Shown in pieces: positions 1 to 14,868 of a DNA stretch of 64,000 bases. How positions within the stretch are numbered: position 1 is the stretch's first letter; each line of letters begins with the position of its first letter. The stretch comes from Acanthochlamys bracteata (taxonomy: Eukaryota; Streptophyta; Magnoliopsida; Pandanales; Velloziaceae): assembly GCA_019914995.1 (NCBI GenBank), contig CM034131.1, positions 8,154,501 to 8,218,500 of the forward strand. The letters are read 5' to 3'. The position numbers were made by a program, and so were the translations under genes. The notes below the pieces were generated by a model that was not told the DNA's origin, did no database searches, and was given only the letters and a program-made list of their open reading frames with translations.

Positions 1-3000
1 TAACTATTTTCAGAGGTCGTTGAAGCATTAGCATGCTGTAAGAAATAAAATAGAAAAGAAACAAATTACCTGAAAGCAATGCGCACCAACAGTCGTTTGC
101 AAACAGCTTAGTGCAGCAACAGCAACTTCCTTACTACCACTGTATATACTTTCTGCAATAAAACTCATTAAGGACTCCCATCCTGCATCAGAGACCAAAT
201 AGTAGCAGAACAGGTTACTTCTCCGGGTTCAGCATATATTACTGAGAAACTTAAAAGCACAAGCCACCTGACGTAAAATTTCTCAAACTCTGAAGAAATG
301 GAAAAAAAGTTCGTAACAAGCGTGCAATTCCACCTAGAACCAAAACAATCGTTTCATCCCATTGCTTTTGAGCTGTATTACGACTGCAAAATTTACGTCA
401 TCAATTCCAAGAATTAAGGAAAGATGGTTTTTAAATTTGATAATGAACAAGGTGTCAAGTTAGTTTTGAACTTTTAAAGTTAACATGGTTCCTTTACCTA
501 TGATGTATGAGCATATGAACAGCTTTTCCTCCACGAACCCCAAGCTCTTTCCCTTGCCACTCATCTCTTGATGAGGTTGCTGCCTATAGGAAATATTTCT
601 AATTAAAGTTAGAAAATGAAACCAACTTAAACTATTTTGGACAATTGCTCAAGGATCAAACTTACTAAGCAGAAAACTCGATCAAGAACAGGAAACACAT
701 AGTCCCAAAGACAATCCTCCCACATGCTTCTAGAAAATTTCTGCCCATGAGTTCCAAGAGTTTGGAAGAGAGTTCTGATAGCAGAGTTTCTTATCTGAGA
801 TGCAAGAAGACCACATGAAGAGACTGATGATGCTTTGGACTAAAAGTGAGGAATTAACAGTGGAAGTACATAGCAATCTACCTCAGGTCTTTCATCAGCT
901 GCAAGCTTTTGTAGTATAGAAAAAATTGAAAGGAGCAACTTGTCATAGTTGTGGTTAACTAAAGTTGTCATATCAAAAGGATTAGAAGCTTCACTATGCT
1001 GAGACTCTCCATCAGTGGTTCGAACAATCTGACCACTAGCACTAAAGTTTTTGCTTTGTGTCAGAACTGTCCTGCTAGAGAGAATGGCTGACGCAAGATA
1101 AACTAAAATATCAATACAATCATAAAAACTACATTGTGAGTTTCTTTAGTAAAATTTAAATGCAAAAGACACCATTCATACGGGCAAGTTCCCTTACCGT
1201 CCTCAACAGATTCTTCAATAGGCTGCTTACCCAATCCTTTGACAACAAAGTCAGTTGCAGTCCAAAGAAGGCCAATCGCAGTTAAACTTATATTTATCTC
1301 TGTTTTCTGTGCACTGAAGGACCCAGTGACATCAATGCATCTGCATCCAGACATGGTCAACAAACTATAACTTATAGGGGATCTTTTTTCTAAGTTATAC
1401 ACATAAAAGGTTGTGTGTGCATATGTGTGTAAGAGAGAGAGAGAGAGAGAGAGAGTCGAAGAATCGCATGCGGATATCTGAACATGGATTATAAGTGAAA
1501 GACAAGATGTATGTATGCTTCCACGAAGTCAAGGTTGATACTTGAAGTGGCTATAGAAGTTCCATCCATGGGTATAAAGAAGAAGGAAAAACACAAGGAC
1601 ATAAATAGACCATATGCATATAGAAAAAGAAAGCATCTTACACGTCAAGGCACTGTGCAGGTATGGTAGAAAGCCCCTCGTTCATGATAATGCGAAGACT
1701 CTATAAATGAAAGGGACAAACATTTAGTTTCATCAAGAGATCATCAAACAACATGAGATAAAGATGTCAAAATCAACTTGCACACATCAGAAGTTTCGGT
1801 TATAGACAACTTCATTCGTGTTATATAGAAGGTACGTGCTTGCTTAGGTTATGTTTCACCAGACTCCATAAGCTAACGAACAATTTACTTTTCTTACAAA
1901 TTTAAAGTTAAATTAGGTACAAGACCTTCAAGAAAGGCCTCAGCTAGTAACCAATCGCTCCCCTAAAGGAAAAACAATTGGTCAACTTCAATACTGACCT
2001 CTTGGGGGTACTACATGATATGGTCAAGTCTACTTATGGTTAAAATGAAGCTTGGACTGACTGACAAGGTCACTGATAGGTAATTTTTTAAATCTACATA
2101 AATGGAAAGTGGGATGGATAATCATAGCATTAAATCACTAAAATCCAAACAATTATATATTGATAAAAAAGCTGTAATGACTTCAACTTTGTAGTTAATA
2201 CTCTGTTATGATAATAATATTCATAGTGTAACAACAGCAGGTTTCTGTATTATCAATTACTGAATCATATGAAAAAATAACAATAATAATAAAATAAAAT
2301 AAAAGTAAATTCTAAGCAACAAAAGAAAAACGAATAAGATCAGAAAACACTTTTACAACTACTACATCAGTAGATAAACTTATGTTACCTGAAATCCTAG
2401 TGGGATAAGCTCTTTTTCAGATGCAGCAGCAACAGCCCTAGATTAAAAAGAGGAAAATGATATTAAAACCAACAAAAGAAAATCTATAGCAGGAAGTATA
2501 TGTTGAGAAACAACCTTAACATATCAAGTATATCGGGCCAGCTATAGTATAACTTTTCAGCATGCCTCTATAAGTGCGTTGAGGGGGAAAAAATCAGAAT
2601 CTTATTGTCTTTCAGGAGATGGCTAACAATAAATCGTTGCGCAAGGTTACCTCCAAGACATGTAACAGAATTTTCAGTGATCCTGAACGAACGTCAAGGC
2701 TTTGGCTTGTTTTATATAGGGCAAACAACGGAGATAAAACTGCATATTCAAATGATCTTGTTCCATCATCTGTTGTTATCACCTGCACTAACGAATATAA
2801 CTCTCACCAATATCTCTAACTGACAACCGATTTGAAAATAATAGGATAACAATTGTGACCTGAGAATCAGAAATTTGATGCAGAGATGAATTTGCCCCCT
2901 GAAAACTGGCAGAACCAATGACTGCACAGATTGATTTATCCAATGCATCCAAAGCCAAATTTCTCAAATTTTGGTTCAAGTTGTCAGCAAGCTAGCATAT

Positions 3001-6000
3001 CAAAATTGTGTCAGTAAATGGTTAAGGTGCCATATATAATTAGGACAAGAAAATTAAAGTTTGATTTACCTCAACAAGGTGGCTGACAACAAGATCCCAG
3101 ATTGGCTCAACTCCTGTTCCAAAAAGAAAAGAATCTATAACAATAATAAACTAAGCGGAGAAAAGAAAATCCGATCAATATGCAGTTCCAACATCAGCAA
3201 CTCCCTTAAAGATGCATGAAATCAGAAATATCCTTACACAGGAAATACCGAAAGATATATCCTCACACAAACAGGAGCATATAGCTTATATGGAAGACAT
3301 ATTGCCAATAATATTTAGTCCTAAACACAGTTATCCTGTCAAATGCATATAAAACATCCACGGACCAAGTCTGATCCTCCATTGTATAGCACAGGCCACC
3401 ATTCCTCACCAACTCATTTCCTACAATCTTCAGCTTGAAAGAAAATTAGTTTACATTACGTGTATTCATAACATCTCTGTGCATACTATCTTCCTAGAGA
3501 TACTCCCAAAGTAGATGGAACTTCGCATTATTTACATAACATACAGCTAAAAGATAATGACACTGAACTAGCAGTAATTGAACAATCTCAATCATAGCTA
3601 ATCCGAGACTCAACTGATTGCCACAGAAACTGCAGACCTGAACAAACTAAAGATAACAAAGAGGCACTCCTTTTAATCATGATTCTGAGCATCATGACAC
3701 AAATCAAGACTGCTGGGCACTTCATTATTAGTGGAAGATTTAAATTCAAATTTCAGACAACCAATAGCACTGTGACACATCAACCATGATCATGGATCAT
3801 GATAGCTGGACACATGATAAAACATTTTTTATGAGGTACACATTTGAGACATAGAAATTATATTTGCTTCACTAAAATAAGTATTCTCTTACTGTGAAGA
3901 TTATTTACAAGTATCGACGTCATCCGTTCCACAGCAAATATGACACTGCTAAATTGCTGACTTGAAGATTGACCGATGTTATTTGTATTCCCAGAAACAG
4001 ATTGACTGCACAGTTCGCGTAATGCTGTAAGAAGTGCTTTCACAGCTGAGATGTGCATTAATGCTGAACTCTCGAACAGCTTCAAAAGGAAAAAAAATAA
4101 AGGTGATATATGCTTGCCTGCAAAGAAGAGGACATAGAGGCTACAAAGTTAAATTACCTGAGAATTCAAAGATGAAAGTATGTGAAAATCTGTGTACTGC
4201 CCAGCTATTTCTCTCGAAATCCTTGAGACAGAGGTAGAGACTTCCTGTTAAATGAAATACAAACTTTTAGATTAGAGCTTTCTTCGATATGAAGACAGGA
4301 CATGATATCGAAATACTTGCCCTGCTTTCAGTGGGAGTATGAACCTTCTTTATGAGCTATAGGAAAGTCCATAGATGTTTTGCTACCACTTAAGAGGCTA
4401 ACCTTATAGTTTGTATGCAGTAAGCAAGTAGGCAACTCCGGATAGTTTAGCTCACACTATGGAGTTGATATGCTTTCACAAACTTGCAAATGTCTTGACA
4501 AAAAAATTTGTTAAAGCGCCTTCTATCAAGTTTGTTCAATCACGAGTTATAAACCATTGTTCTATTGTAATTTCATATATACAAAGTATTTTATGGGGTT
4601 CACAATCATCAAATATCCTCTCGCATATTAACATAGAATTTTTACAAACAGCTTAAGCTTAAAACCTCAACATAAAAAAGCTACAAGGACGATCTTTACT
4701 CTTTCACATATGTTACAGTTACCTTATATTTAGGAAGAGGAATGAGCACTATAAGTTTCAATAGAAAAAAAGAAAAAGAAAATGATGAAATTTAAGCACA
4801 TATTAAATCAAGGTGTCTTTTCCAGATATAACCTGTGTAGAAGCATGTGGATAATGGATCACTCGATCCAAACCAGCCAGGGTCTCCAGGACCTGTGTTC
4901 ATTAGAGGAGATAATTACTAGAAAGCATTACTGATGTTTTTAAATATCAGAAAAAAGGATGTCCAGCATACCAACACCCATGAAGAACCCAATACGTTAT
5001 GTAGACGGTGTGCAACATTAAACAGGGTCCTCAAAGCCTGGGAGGGTTCAGAATGGCACCAACACAATTAACACAAGAAGACAACTTTCTCGCACAAATG
5101 ACATGTCACATATGACACAAGCTACAGATCAATAGTATGCAAGTTTCAAACAGTAGCTTAAGCTATTGAATTGTTAGAAATAGGATAATGATCTCACCTG
5201 TACATTCTTGGGAGTTAAAACAATGTGTTCCCGCTGATCAGCATAAAGTTCTGATTTCTTGGATACAGGGGATAAAAAAGAGCTGGTATAGGTGAAAAGA
5301 TAACAAATAAAGGTTCATGACTTCTAAACCATTACTTCAATGACAGACACAAAGTAGTTGAAGTCACTTCAATGACGTTGCAATAGGATCATAACATTGA
5401 AACAAGGGGCATATTCCAATGACATAAAACCATAGGAAAGAACAACATGAATTCACAAGCTACAGAATAGTAAATTTTAATGCGAAAAAGGATGAACACT
5501 AACATATAAACATAATAGAAAAGGTGTCGGTATAAATGGTCTGGACATCCTGAACTAATGAGCTACATTATCACATTTGTTCACACTTGAATCAGCATAG
5601 ACCACTGAAAAAAAGAAGAAGTTTTAGACCCTTTCAAAACACCAACCCCACCAATTATATTGTGATTAATTAAGTAGTTACCTCCTCTTTTCCACTTCAT
5701 TTGGAATGTTGAATGTAAATTTGCAAAGTGATGCTAAGAAAGAGTTTAGCGGCTCCACAGCATGGAGAACTCCGCATGCCTACAATGCAATCAGATATAT
5801 AAGCGCACACACAATATCATGGTATATTTCACATGCAAGACATATATATGTATAATAATTGACAATATTACATACGGTAAGAAAAAATTCTATAAATAAA
5901 CATGAGAGTTTCATGAAAAACTAGAACACTTCACTAGAATCAAACTGCCAACCTGAGTAAAGGCCTGATATCCTTTCAGTATTTCCAACACTATTGCCTC

Positions 6001-9000
6001 TCCTTGTGACCTTTCAAGCACCATTTCCTATTTAGTTACTGAAGTTGACAAAAAGAAAAAGGGCTCCTGATATACTACTTATGAAGTGGAAACTTTTACC
6101 TCGCTAAAATTAGAGAAAGAGCATCCAGGATAGTTAACCACGTTGAATTAACCATCAATAAGCAGAGATGAGCTGTTTCCCCTGTAAATTCTGCAGGCTC
6201 ATCATTATCAGACTTAGGAGATTCCAGCTGCAGCAGATTTCACAAAGTAAGCATGTGTAGAAGGGATTGTCATTTTCCAAGTGTGCAGGATTAATAGGCC
6301 ATACCTCACCAACATCCACAGCTTCATCTGTCAAAGTAGCAATTGTAAACACGACACCAAGAAGTCCTTCAACTGCCAAAGTAATTGCATGGGCTTCACT
6401 GGCAATTAGAACAGCAGCATTAGAAGCATCATTATCCATGCTCCATTCAATTCCTGGAAAGGTTGACAAAAAAGATGTGCTTATGCATGGAACTTACACA
6501 AGCATGACTACACATGGATAACTAAGTATACCTTTAGCTTTGCTACTAAACATCCCTGCAACAGCTACAAGGCTTTCTTCACTTGAATCAGTAATCTACA
6601 GAAAGAATCGGAAATATGAAGATCAAAAACCTCATCAGTGATATCTATTGGTCTACAGAGTGCAGCCTATCAGAAAATAAACAGAGCAATAAAAGTTAAA
6701 AGTGGTGCATGCATAGTACAGCACCAAGACTAACTTCTAGCATGCCATTAGAGAGAAAGAGAGAGAGGAAAAAAACTTTTAAAAAGCAGAATCAGAAGCT
6801 CATCAGGATAATAGGATATGATGATATTCCATAGAGAAAGAAGAGAAAAACTGTTAGCATAACGTTCTATGCTAAACATGAAGAAGGAAACAAAGATGGC
6901 AAACCAGTTAAATGCCTGCAAATGAATATTAAAATCTACAAACTGAAATCATAGATATTCTGGAGTGAAATCAGCAGCTTGTGAACTATAATTTGATTCA
7001 AAAGAAAGCAGCTATAGAATTATCAAAGAAGAAAAAGAAAGATGGTAGAGCAGAAAATATATCACCTGAATGCTTGAAACAATCCTTGCAAGTGCTTTGA
7101 CCATATTCTCCACGACATTAGTATTTTTTGGGTTCCTGCATCACAATTTACCTAGATTAAGGGAATCAAGTCCAGCATCCAAGTACCAAAAGAACAAAAG
7201 ATCGAGATGTATGGCATGAACTACTAAAACATTGTCATAAGTTTTTGCATACAAATAGATCACTCTATTGCCACTATCATTCTATCTAATTAGAAGTTGA
7301 AGCTCGAGGGAGATAGAGAAGTTAGCTCGTAGTAACATCACATGTGAGTCTCTGCAAAACTAACTTTTGCTTTGTCTTAAACCAATTTCCCGGAACTGAA
7401 ATTCCATACTTGCATATAACTCATAATTCCTAAACAAATGCTTCTAGTTGTGATTCCTAACGGTGAGTCTGATCGAATGTATCATATGGGGACAATTGCA
7501 ACCAAGATCTTTGACTTGGAGAATTCACTAGTTATCTAGGAAATTAAAAGTCATCTTTGGCATGAGCAACTGTAAAATCTTGCTCAATTTAAGGAACATG
7601 AGACGTTTGATTCCCTGTCGAACAAGTAAAATGAGAGAACATGATTGATACTAGAGATATATAGGTTTACTAGGTATGCAAACATGACACTGAGGTTGCA
7701 TTTCAAGATATAATTTTTTACAAGTGCCACTATTGCAGAAAAAGTAATGAGCATAAACACAGATGGAGAAAGGATATAAATGATCACATTATGATATAGG
7801 GGAGTACCTTAAACATCAATTGCAAGCACAGATAAGTACTAAAATTTTACACATTAGAGTGGCGAGGAATATTGGTTAAGGACACGCTCCGCAATTTTCG
7901 TCATGCAAAGATTATTGATAATTATGATCAAACTTCTTATAGCAAATGGAAAGCTACATTTAGACATGCATACAAAGATACCAGTGCATTCATGTACACA
8001 CTAAGTATGTAAGTATATGCTTCTGTGTGTACAAAATAAAGCAACTCATCAGGAGCATGCACAGCTATTTGAAACGAACATACATGTCAAAATTTTGGAA
8101 AAGCAGACGCAATGTCCGAACCTCTACACAAAAGCCCTGCAAAGAGAAAAGGCATTGAGTTATCACAGATCAACAGATCACAAAACCTCGACATAATCAA
8201 CAAAGGTAAGCTTTTAGAAGTTGGTCATTACCCTCATTATCTCAAGGGCAAGAATACGATGCCATAAAGGTAAATCAAGCCGGGTAACTTTTATCAGCAT
8301 ATTAAGGAAAACCTGAACGATAGGAAATACTAGTAAGATGCATGATAAATATACTGAATTAGCATCATTAAGAATTACTGCTATACTGAAAAAGGTGATA
8401 TTCTATCTTTTTAACTAAATTGCTAGTTAACCTCTGCAGATCTCAAAGCATGAGTATGCATATGTGCTAAACCAAACTTAGAGAATTTAACGAGGAATCT
8501 GCGGCACCACTCATATTTATCATCTAAAATCATTTTTCTAGAGCAACTGAGAAATGCATGGATGCTTGAGATTAAGGATTCGCAACATTTTACCGTCTCT
8601 TCTTCCACCTAACCTAAATTTCACATTATTGCTAATAACTGCAAAATTTCTTTCTATCCAGCACTGAAAACAACTAAGATGGACATAACTATACTGACAT
8701 GAAACTGTTACACAGCAATGCATATACAGCTATTGTGGGTTACTGAAAGCATGAGCAAGTAGAGTGTCAGTTATCTATCTGAAGAAACTGAAAACAGTTG
8801 TTCTCGTTGTGCCGTGTGCTCAGGATGGGAGTATCCTACCTGACCTCAGGATTGTCCTAAGCAACTGGTTAACATTTTCTATGATAGGTGGATGACATAT
8901 GCAGGCTATAGGTTATTGTCAACTCTAGTTGCTAGAATAATTAAAGAGGCTTCTCATAGACATTACTTATCTACTACATAAAAGACATGTGGGCATCTCA

Positions 9001-12000
9001 TTTAAGATCCCAAGATCAATAAGCACTTCAGTTCCTAAAACCATATCTAGAATATCATTAAGTTTAGGTGGCACAGCCGCACTTACATTTCTGAGACAAT
9101 GTCAAAGTCCACAATAAGCTATTTAGAGAAACATAACTGAATGTCTCTTTAACCAAACAGAATGGACATTTCTGAATGTTGAGAGAAACAAAAAAGTGCT
9201 CACAAGAGAAAGGCATGCTAAAGTAAGCTGGTCATATAAAGATGTTAAATCCCATAATGAAATTCATGCGCAATATAATTGCCTTTCCATGGAATACTAT
9301 AAGTAAAAATCAGAGGCACCAAAGTAGCACATAATATCATGACGAACTAAAATAATAAAATAGTACCTCACATTCTGTTACTAGTGAAAAATTATATAGC
9401 CTGATAACATGTGCAACAGAACGTAAGACCAACCGCCTAAAAGTGGGCTCATCTGCTTCACCTTCAATCTAGCTTTGCGAAGGCAAAAAGTCATCATAAG
9501 AAGAGAAAATCCAGGAAAGGTTACCTTCTGAGTAAAGTATTTAGGCATTAATTGATCAAAACACTAACAAATTACCTCAACATTGGTCCTCAACGACGTC
9601 ATAAGAAGTGAGCATATTTGGTGGCGTAACACCTAAAAGTACAAAAACCATAAAATTAACTAACTAGTAATTAGACAATAAAAATTTAACTAGCTATAGA
9701 ATAAAAAATGATGTCCATATTTAAAAGTACCTGCTCGTAAGACTCAAGACTATGAAATACTGTAACATAATTCGACAGAACGAACCTGCAAAATGCAAGA
9801 ATGCAATAGGTAGCACGTGATCAACTACAAAATCACATAAGCATACAAACAAATTGTATATGACAACGGACCAAGGGCAAGCTTTGAAACATGCATTTAA
9901 AAGTCCAATTTAACTAATCCTGCAAATAAACATAGCCTCACCTGGAACCAGTATGGGATCAAGAAGGAAGAAAGAAATGAAGCAGTAGAATTTGGAGTTT
10001 AGAAACAACCAAAATAGCCTTCCTACTTCAGGAAAGACTGGATGCACAGAAGTCACTAGGAAGTAATGATTATGCACATGCTTTTCAACAAAAAACTGGT
10101 ACATCTATTTTAACAAGCAAGAGAGAGAGAGAGAGAGAGAGAAAACTCAGGCAGGATATCAGAACAAAGATAAAGATGCTTACTCGAGTATCTCCAGAGC
10201 AAACGTTCTTTGCAGAGAATGAACTCGCAACCACGTTGCCTGGTAAAATACAAAACAAACACAATTTAATAGGGCAAACAAAATATGGAACGTGTAACAA
10301 GAATTCATAATTCTCAAACTATGATTGTAGATAAGCACGGCGATTCAAACCAACAGATTCTCTAGATGGAAAGTACAGGATGTCAAATGTTGGGGACATT
10401 GGTGAAACTCTGGTAATCTGCTGAAGCTCTCATTTCATTCAATTATATAATGAGATTCCATCACAAAAGATAGGACTTTTGGAACAAACTACTAAGAAAA
10501 GGTGGGCTTGGCTGTCAGCAGCAGAGTCATGATGAGATAGAGATTAAAGACAAATTTAGATTCTTATCGCCTAAAGTAAACTATGTGATTTGCAGAATCT
10601 CGTGTTCATGAAAAACGATGAATGTGAAGAGGAATGAGATGAAATTAGCAAATTCATATGTAAATGAAAGACATATACTCAGCCACTATGTTGATGCAGA
10701 AGGTACAAGACATCCTCCTTTAGTTAGAAATACTTCAAAGTTCAATGTACTATGGTAGACCAATTGATGATTATGGCAGTAAGAAATATACCAAATGCCC
10801 ACAATGAAAACATTATATATACAAAATCAGGCAATTAAGTCTTTAAATAAGCATCAAATCAATGCACAGATGAACAGATATCAACTCAATGTTGGAGCCT
10901 AAGCTTAATAGCAAATACATACAGATCCACCTGCAGCAAGAGCTGTCAGGTCTTCAAGCAGACGAAGGCCAAGTTTTCCAGGTCTGCTAAGATGAGCACG
11001 CAAGAACCGCTCTTGTCCTGAAGCATTATTGTTATCCCAAGACCTGACAAGTGCAGTGTCATCAAATTATGGACTTACAAGGCCCAAACAAGAGCCAGAA
11101 AAACTAAATGACATCAGGGTTATGGAAAAACGCTGCACACTGACTGATTGATATTGCGACTAACATCATGGGAGACGGAACTGCTCCGAGATAGTTGGGC
11201 ACCAGTTATGGCTTTACCAGCAGGAAGAGACTCGGCATTAACAACATTATCAAAAATCAGAGCAACTGCCTGCCTAAAAGTAGCTGCTGCAGTACTAAAC
11301 CAAAAATTTACAGATTAGAAAGCCGTACAACACCAAATCCTACAGCTAATTCACATTAAAGCACTTACTTGCGCACGCTATCAGAAGAACGTGTATTTTC
11401 CAGAAGACGGAGGCATATACCAAGAGCTTGGGCCATATCATCCTATGCGTTCAAGGAGGAATAGAAAAACCTTGACTCAGTTGTTATGGAAAGTACAACA
11501 GGCGGTTCACAAATCGAGGAGGTTCGGTTATTAGAACATCAATAGATGAGACCATATCATCGAGCAGCACTCCAACTCACAGGAGCTAGCCATAACCCAT
11601 ATACTAATGCCATATCTTTAGCTTAGAGGGACCGATCACATTAGGAAAAGAAACGAAGATACAGCACGGACAGTACAAAGAATATTTTGCAATGTTTATG
11701 TTGCAGTATTGTATAAATGCTAATGAATTTAAAATAAAGAAATAAGTCTAACTAACACAGACTAACTAATAGGTAAAATTCAAACTGGCTGCATAATTTA
11801 TAAAGATTAATGGTCACTTTTTACCTCAGTCTCAGGATGCAAACGTGACTGAAATATAATCAAAACAGTTTGCAGGGTTTTGAGCTGAACGTTCTCGTCA
11901 GTCATGTCAGCATGCTGAAGAAACAAAACATAAAAAGCCATAGGTGGAAGCAAATATTGAAAATTACATGATGTAACTAAAATACATGCTCAGCAAGGTT

Positions 12001-14021
12001 CTCTATAGTAGAACTAGACAATTGAAATCGTTGGAAGAAAAAACCTCAAAAACTGCACGCCAAAAGTAAAACACAAACATAACTAATAGTTCATTTGAGA
12101 GATTTCTATAAGTCTTTCTATACTCTTTGATTTTGATGAGGAATGCTATATGACAACAGATGAGTACTGGATTGAGTCTAAAATCAACAACCAAAATCCA
12201 CTACAAGAACTAATTGCTATAACAGAGACAAAGAAATTTTCCAACCAAAAAGAGCATCAAAATGTTCTATACGTGCAGCTTTGAAATACCACCCATGGAG
12301 GCCAACTTATATTGACTGCGCTTGAAACACAAATAGTGTCACAATAGCATATGTCATACAGTATTGACTTAGAAGGAAGTCAAGGAAGATTTCAACATAT
12401 ATTATTACTCATTATGTTTGACTAACAAGGCCATCAACCTATATCTAAGTTGACCATCCACTGCAAACAGCAGATGTGTGACTCCTATTTTATCAGATGC
12501 AATTAGTACCAAAAGGGCTACAGCAGATTATTAGCTGCAACACCACATCTTTGTGCAGTGAACGTGGTCATGGTCCACAGCAAGTTATCTGTGATTGACA
12601 ACATTCAAAAGGTCACTGGAGCAAGATATCTGTCTTCCTTGCTTGATTCTTCTATGTATCCTTATTTACTTTGCATGCTTTCAATATACTTAATTTCATA
12701 TCCTACAGCCCACTCTATAATAACTGCGTTGATGGTTGAGGTCAATAGAAATCAAAAGGGCATTTCAAATAGGACATATCTCTAGCCTTGTCTGCCTCTC
12801 TTATTGTAATGTAAACATTTTACTCTACATGCTTAACTACATTTACATTTTAGATCCAGCTATCTTCTTTCTAATAACTGGATCGATGTATCTTGAATTT
12901 GAAGAGAAAAGAAACCTTAATAAACAATCTTATTACTGACAGTAGTAATCTTATTACTTATTCAAGACTAATGACAGAAATGCCATTAAATGTAGACAGA
13001 ACCTAAGAACCACATCCCCAATAGGAAATTAATGACTTCATTAGGCAGGAGGCATTTCATATGGAAATCAAAAGTAATCTTTGCAAACTAGACAATCTTG
13101 ACTTGCAACCACAGAGACATAAGAAAAAGAAATTTCTTACATCTTTCAAGGTCAAAAGAATATCCTTCAATGCTGATGGAGCAATGGCATCATGCGATAT
13201 AAGCTTTTGCAAACAAGACAATCCAATCACACTTAATTTTACTGATCTAACATCAGAAACCATCAAAAATATTCGCAGTATGTCTTCATTGTGAGCAACT
13301 TCACTAGGACTTGAAAGAGATCGCAGCTGCAAAGAAGAAAACATTTAAGAAAAATCTTCAGTCAATCGGCTCACTAATGTGTATATAAGTTCACAAATCA
13401 TGCAGTCCTACTTGAAAATTATAGCACTCTTGCATTCTTCACATATAAGTTTGAAATTCATGTCATCTTCACAGTTGACTTCATGCTTGAAATAGCACTC
13501 TGAAAGCACTTGAACTAAAGTTACTTTGTGGTGCTTTAGAGCATAGAGGACTAATGGAAAAGTATCACGTCTTAACTAACACTGATCTTACTCATCTCAG
13601 TATTAAATGATTGATATAAAAAGAAAGGCAGTATGTCAATTAACTGATAATGTATACTCCTCTTAACGAGATCTCAGCACATTCAGATTATTTTACATAA
13701 AACTTAATCAAAAAACGCATGCATCCACTAATCAGAATCTATTAGACACAATGACACGCATTGGCTCAACTCTGCTAGATCGATACGAACTCGCTAGCTT
13801 CAATTCGACATCAGAGATCCGGCTTAACTCCACAAGTTCAGCTCCGAATTGCGAATCAGCTTAAGAGAACCAGAACGTGTGGATCGAACAAAGATAGATA
13901 TAGAGAGAGTGCTTACCTTAAGAATGGCGTGTTCGGCGGCGTCCTTGACGGCGGGATGGCGGCGGCGGGCCTCGGCGGAGAGTGCCCGGAGATCATTCTC
14001 CAGGACAGCCATGAAAGCCAT
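1..14021 (-). CDS. MON2: MON2-like trafficking scaffold (Sec7/BIG-related), many exons, 3' end missing
   Basis: Homologue of yeast Mon2p, a large peripheral protein of the trans-Golgi/endosome related to Arf-GEFs but lacking a Sec7 catalytic domain. In yeast it works with Dop1 and the flippase Neo1. The start MAFMAVLENDLRALSAEARR at 14021 is the conserved plant N terminus. Clean exons include 13917-14021, 13141-13326, 11825-11914, 11369-11442 and 10923-11043. The frame joins through the first four; the exon-5 donor near 11110-11120 is uncertain. Later recognisable exons include those near 6313-6455 (SNAAVLIASEAHAITLAVEG), 3900-4082 (LFESSALMHISAVKALL), 2840-2990 (NQNLRNLALDALDKSICAV), 1195-1345 (INISLTAIGLLW) and about 70-203, after which the gene leaves the window. 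Roughly two thirds of a protein of about 1,600 residues is present (estimate). No internal stop was found in the exons checked. The intron between exons 2 and 3 (11915-13140) is the longest and holds nothing recognisable. Confidence 0.9.
1432..1455. repeat. (AG)n microsatellite with adjacent TG-rich run
   Basis: Twelve AG units follow a TG-rich run at about 1411-1430. The repeat lies in a MON2 intron. Confidence 0.9.
10121..10141. repeat. (GA)n microsatellite
   Basis: About ten GA units in a MON2 intron, just left of the exon at about 10184-10241. Confidence 0.9.
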
Positions 14022-14412
14022 CTCTCTATATGTCTCTCTCGCTACAACTCCCGGAGATTTAGAGGTATTAATAGGTGAGTGGAAGAAGAGTTCAGTTAAA
14101 ATTGCCGGAGAGAAGATAGACGACACGCTTCAAGATCAAGACAGATCATGAACAGAACGAAAATTTTCTCCGAGCCTGCTGTTTACAGAGACGAAATATT
14201 ATATATATCCCATCCGGAAACAACCGCGTCGCGTAAATATTCCACAAAGATTATATAATAATAAAATAATACATTATGGGCCTTAACGAAGCCCACTTAA
14301 ATATTGGGTTTTAGCGGCTCTAAACGAACCCATTTAGCCCATGTAATCTTTTAATGAGCATTTAATGGACTTCCACCTTATCCTCGAGCTTTCAATCTTA
14401 CAGCATCTACCC
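14022..14412. promoter_or_regulatory. shared divergent promoter, MON2 / ferredoxin C1
   Basis: Only about 390 bases separate the two divergent start codons. The centre carries site II type elements: TGGGCC at 14277-14282 and AGCCCA at 14290-14295 and 14336-14341. Such elements are common in promoters of plant housekeeping and organelle-related genes. That they act on both genes is inferred from position. Confidence 0.5.
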
Positions 14413-14868
14413 ATGGCAATCAGGGGCAGCTTCACCAACATTATCAACTTCTCTTTGCTCAAAACAAACACAAACAAGTTACCCAAAACTCTCTCCCTAA
14501 TCAATCCCAAACCTGTGATACACCGTCGTCGACGACTAGGGACTAACACAATTGTTGCATACAAAGTAACCATTGAGCACCAGGGAGAGGAGAGAACACT
14601 TGAAGTTGAACCGGATGAAACGATACTGTCCAGAGCTCTGGATGAAGGCCTTAATGTTCCGCATGACTGCAAGCTAGGAGTGTGCATGACTTGTCCGGCC
14701 AAGCTTCTGAGTGGCAAGGTGGATCAGAGTGAAGGCATGCTCAGTGACGATGTTGTTGCTCAGGGTTATGCGCTTCTTTGTGCCGCTTACCCGCGCTCCG
14801 ACTGCAGTATACGGACCATTCCTGAAGAAGAGTTGCTATCTCTACAGCTAGCCACATCTGATGACTGA
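14413..14868 (+). CDS. FDC1: ferredoxin C1, plastid 2Fe-2S protein
   Basis: Single-exon gene of 151 residues; FdC1 proteins are about 150. I take the start at MAIRGS (14413) because it leaves a Ser/Thr/Lys/Arg-rich, acid-poor leader typical of a chloroplast transit peptide. An upstream in-frame ATG at 14365 would add 16 residues. The mature part carries the plant-type cluster motif CKLGVCMTC (C-x4-C-x2-C) followed by a fourth Cys about 28 residues later in YALLCAAYP. The tail EEELLSLQLATSDD is the C-terminal extension that separates FdC1 from photosynthetic ferredoxins. Family knowledge: FdC1 takes electrons from photosystem I but is poor at passing them to FNR, so it probably serves other acceptors. 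Confidence 0.93.
   Translation: MAIRGSFTNIINFSLLKTNTNKLPKTLSLINPKPVIHRRRRLGTNTIVAYKVTIEHQGEERTLEVEPDETILSRALDEGLNVPHDCKLGVCMTCPAKLLSGKVDQSEGMLSDDVVAQGYALLCAAYPRSDCSIRTIPEEELLSLQLATSDD

Noticed and set aside
6267..6521. Plus-strand frame of 84 codons
   Set aside because: Reverse of a conserved MON2 exon.
14334..14717. 127-codon open frame antisense to ferredoxin C1
   Set aside because: It is the reverse of a clearly conserved ferredoxin sequence and has no domain of its own.
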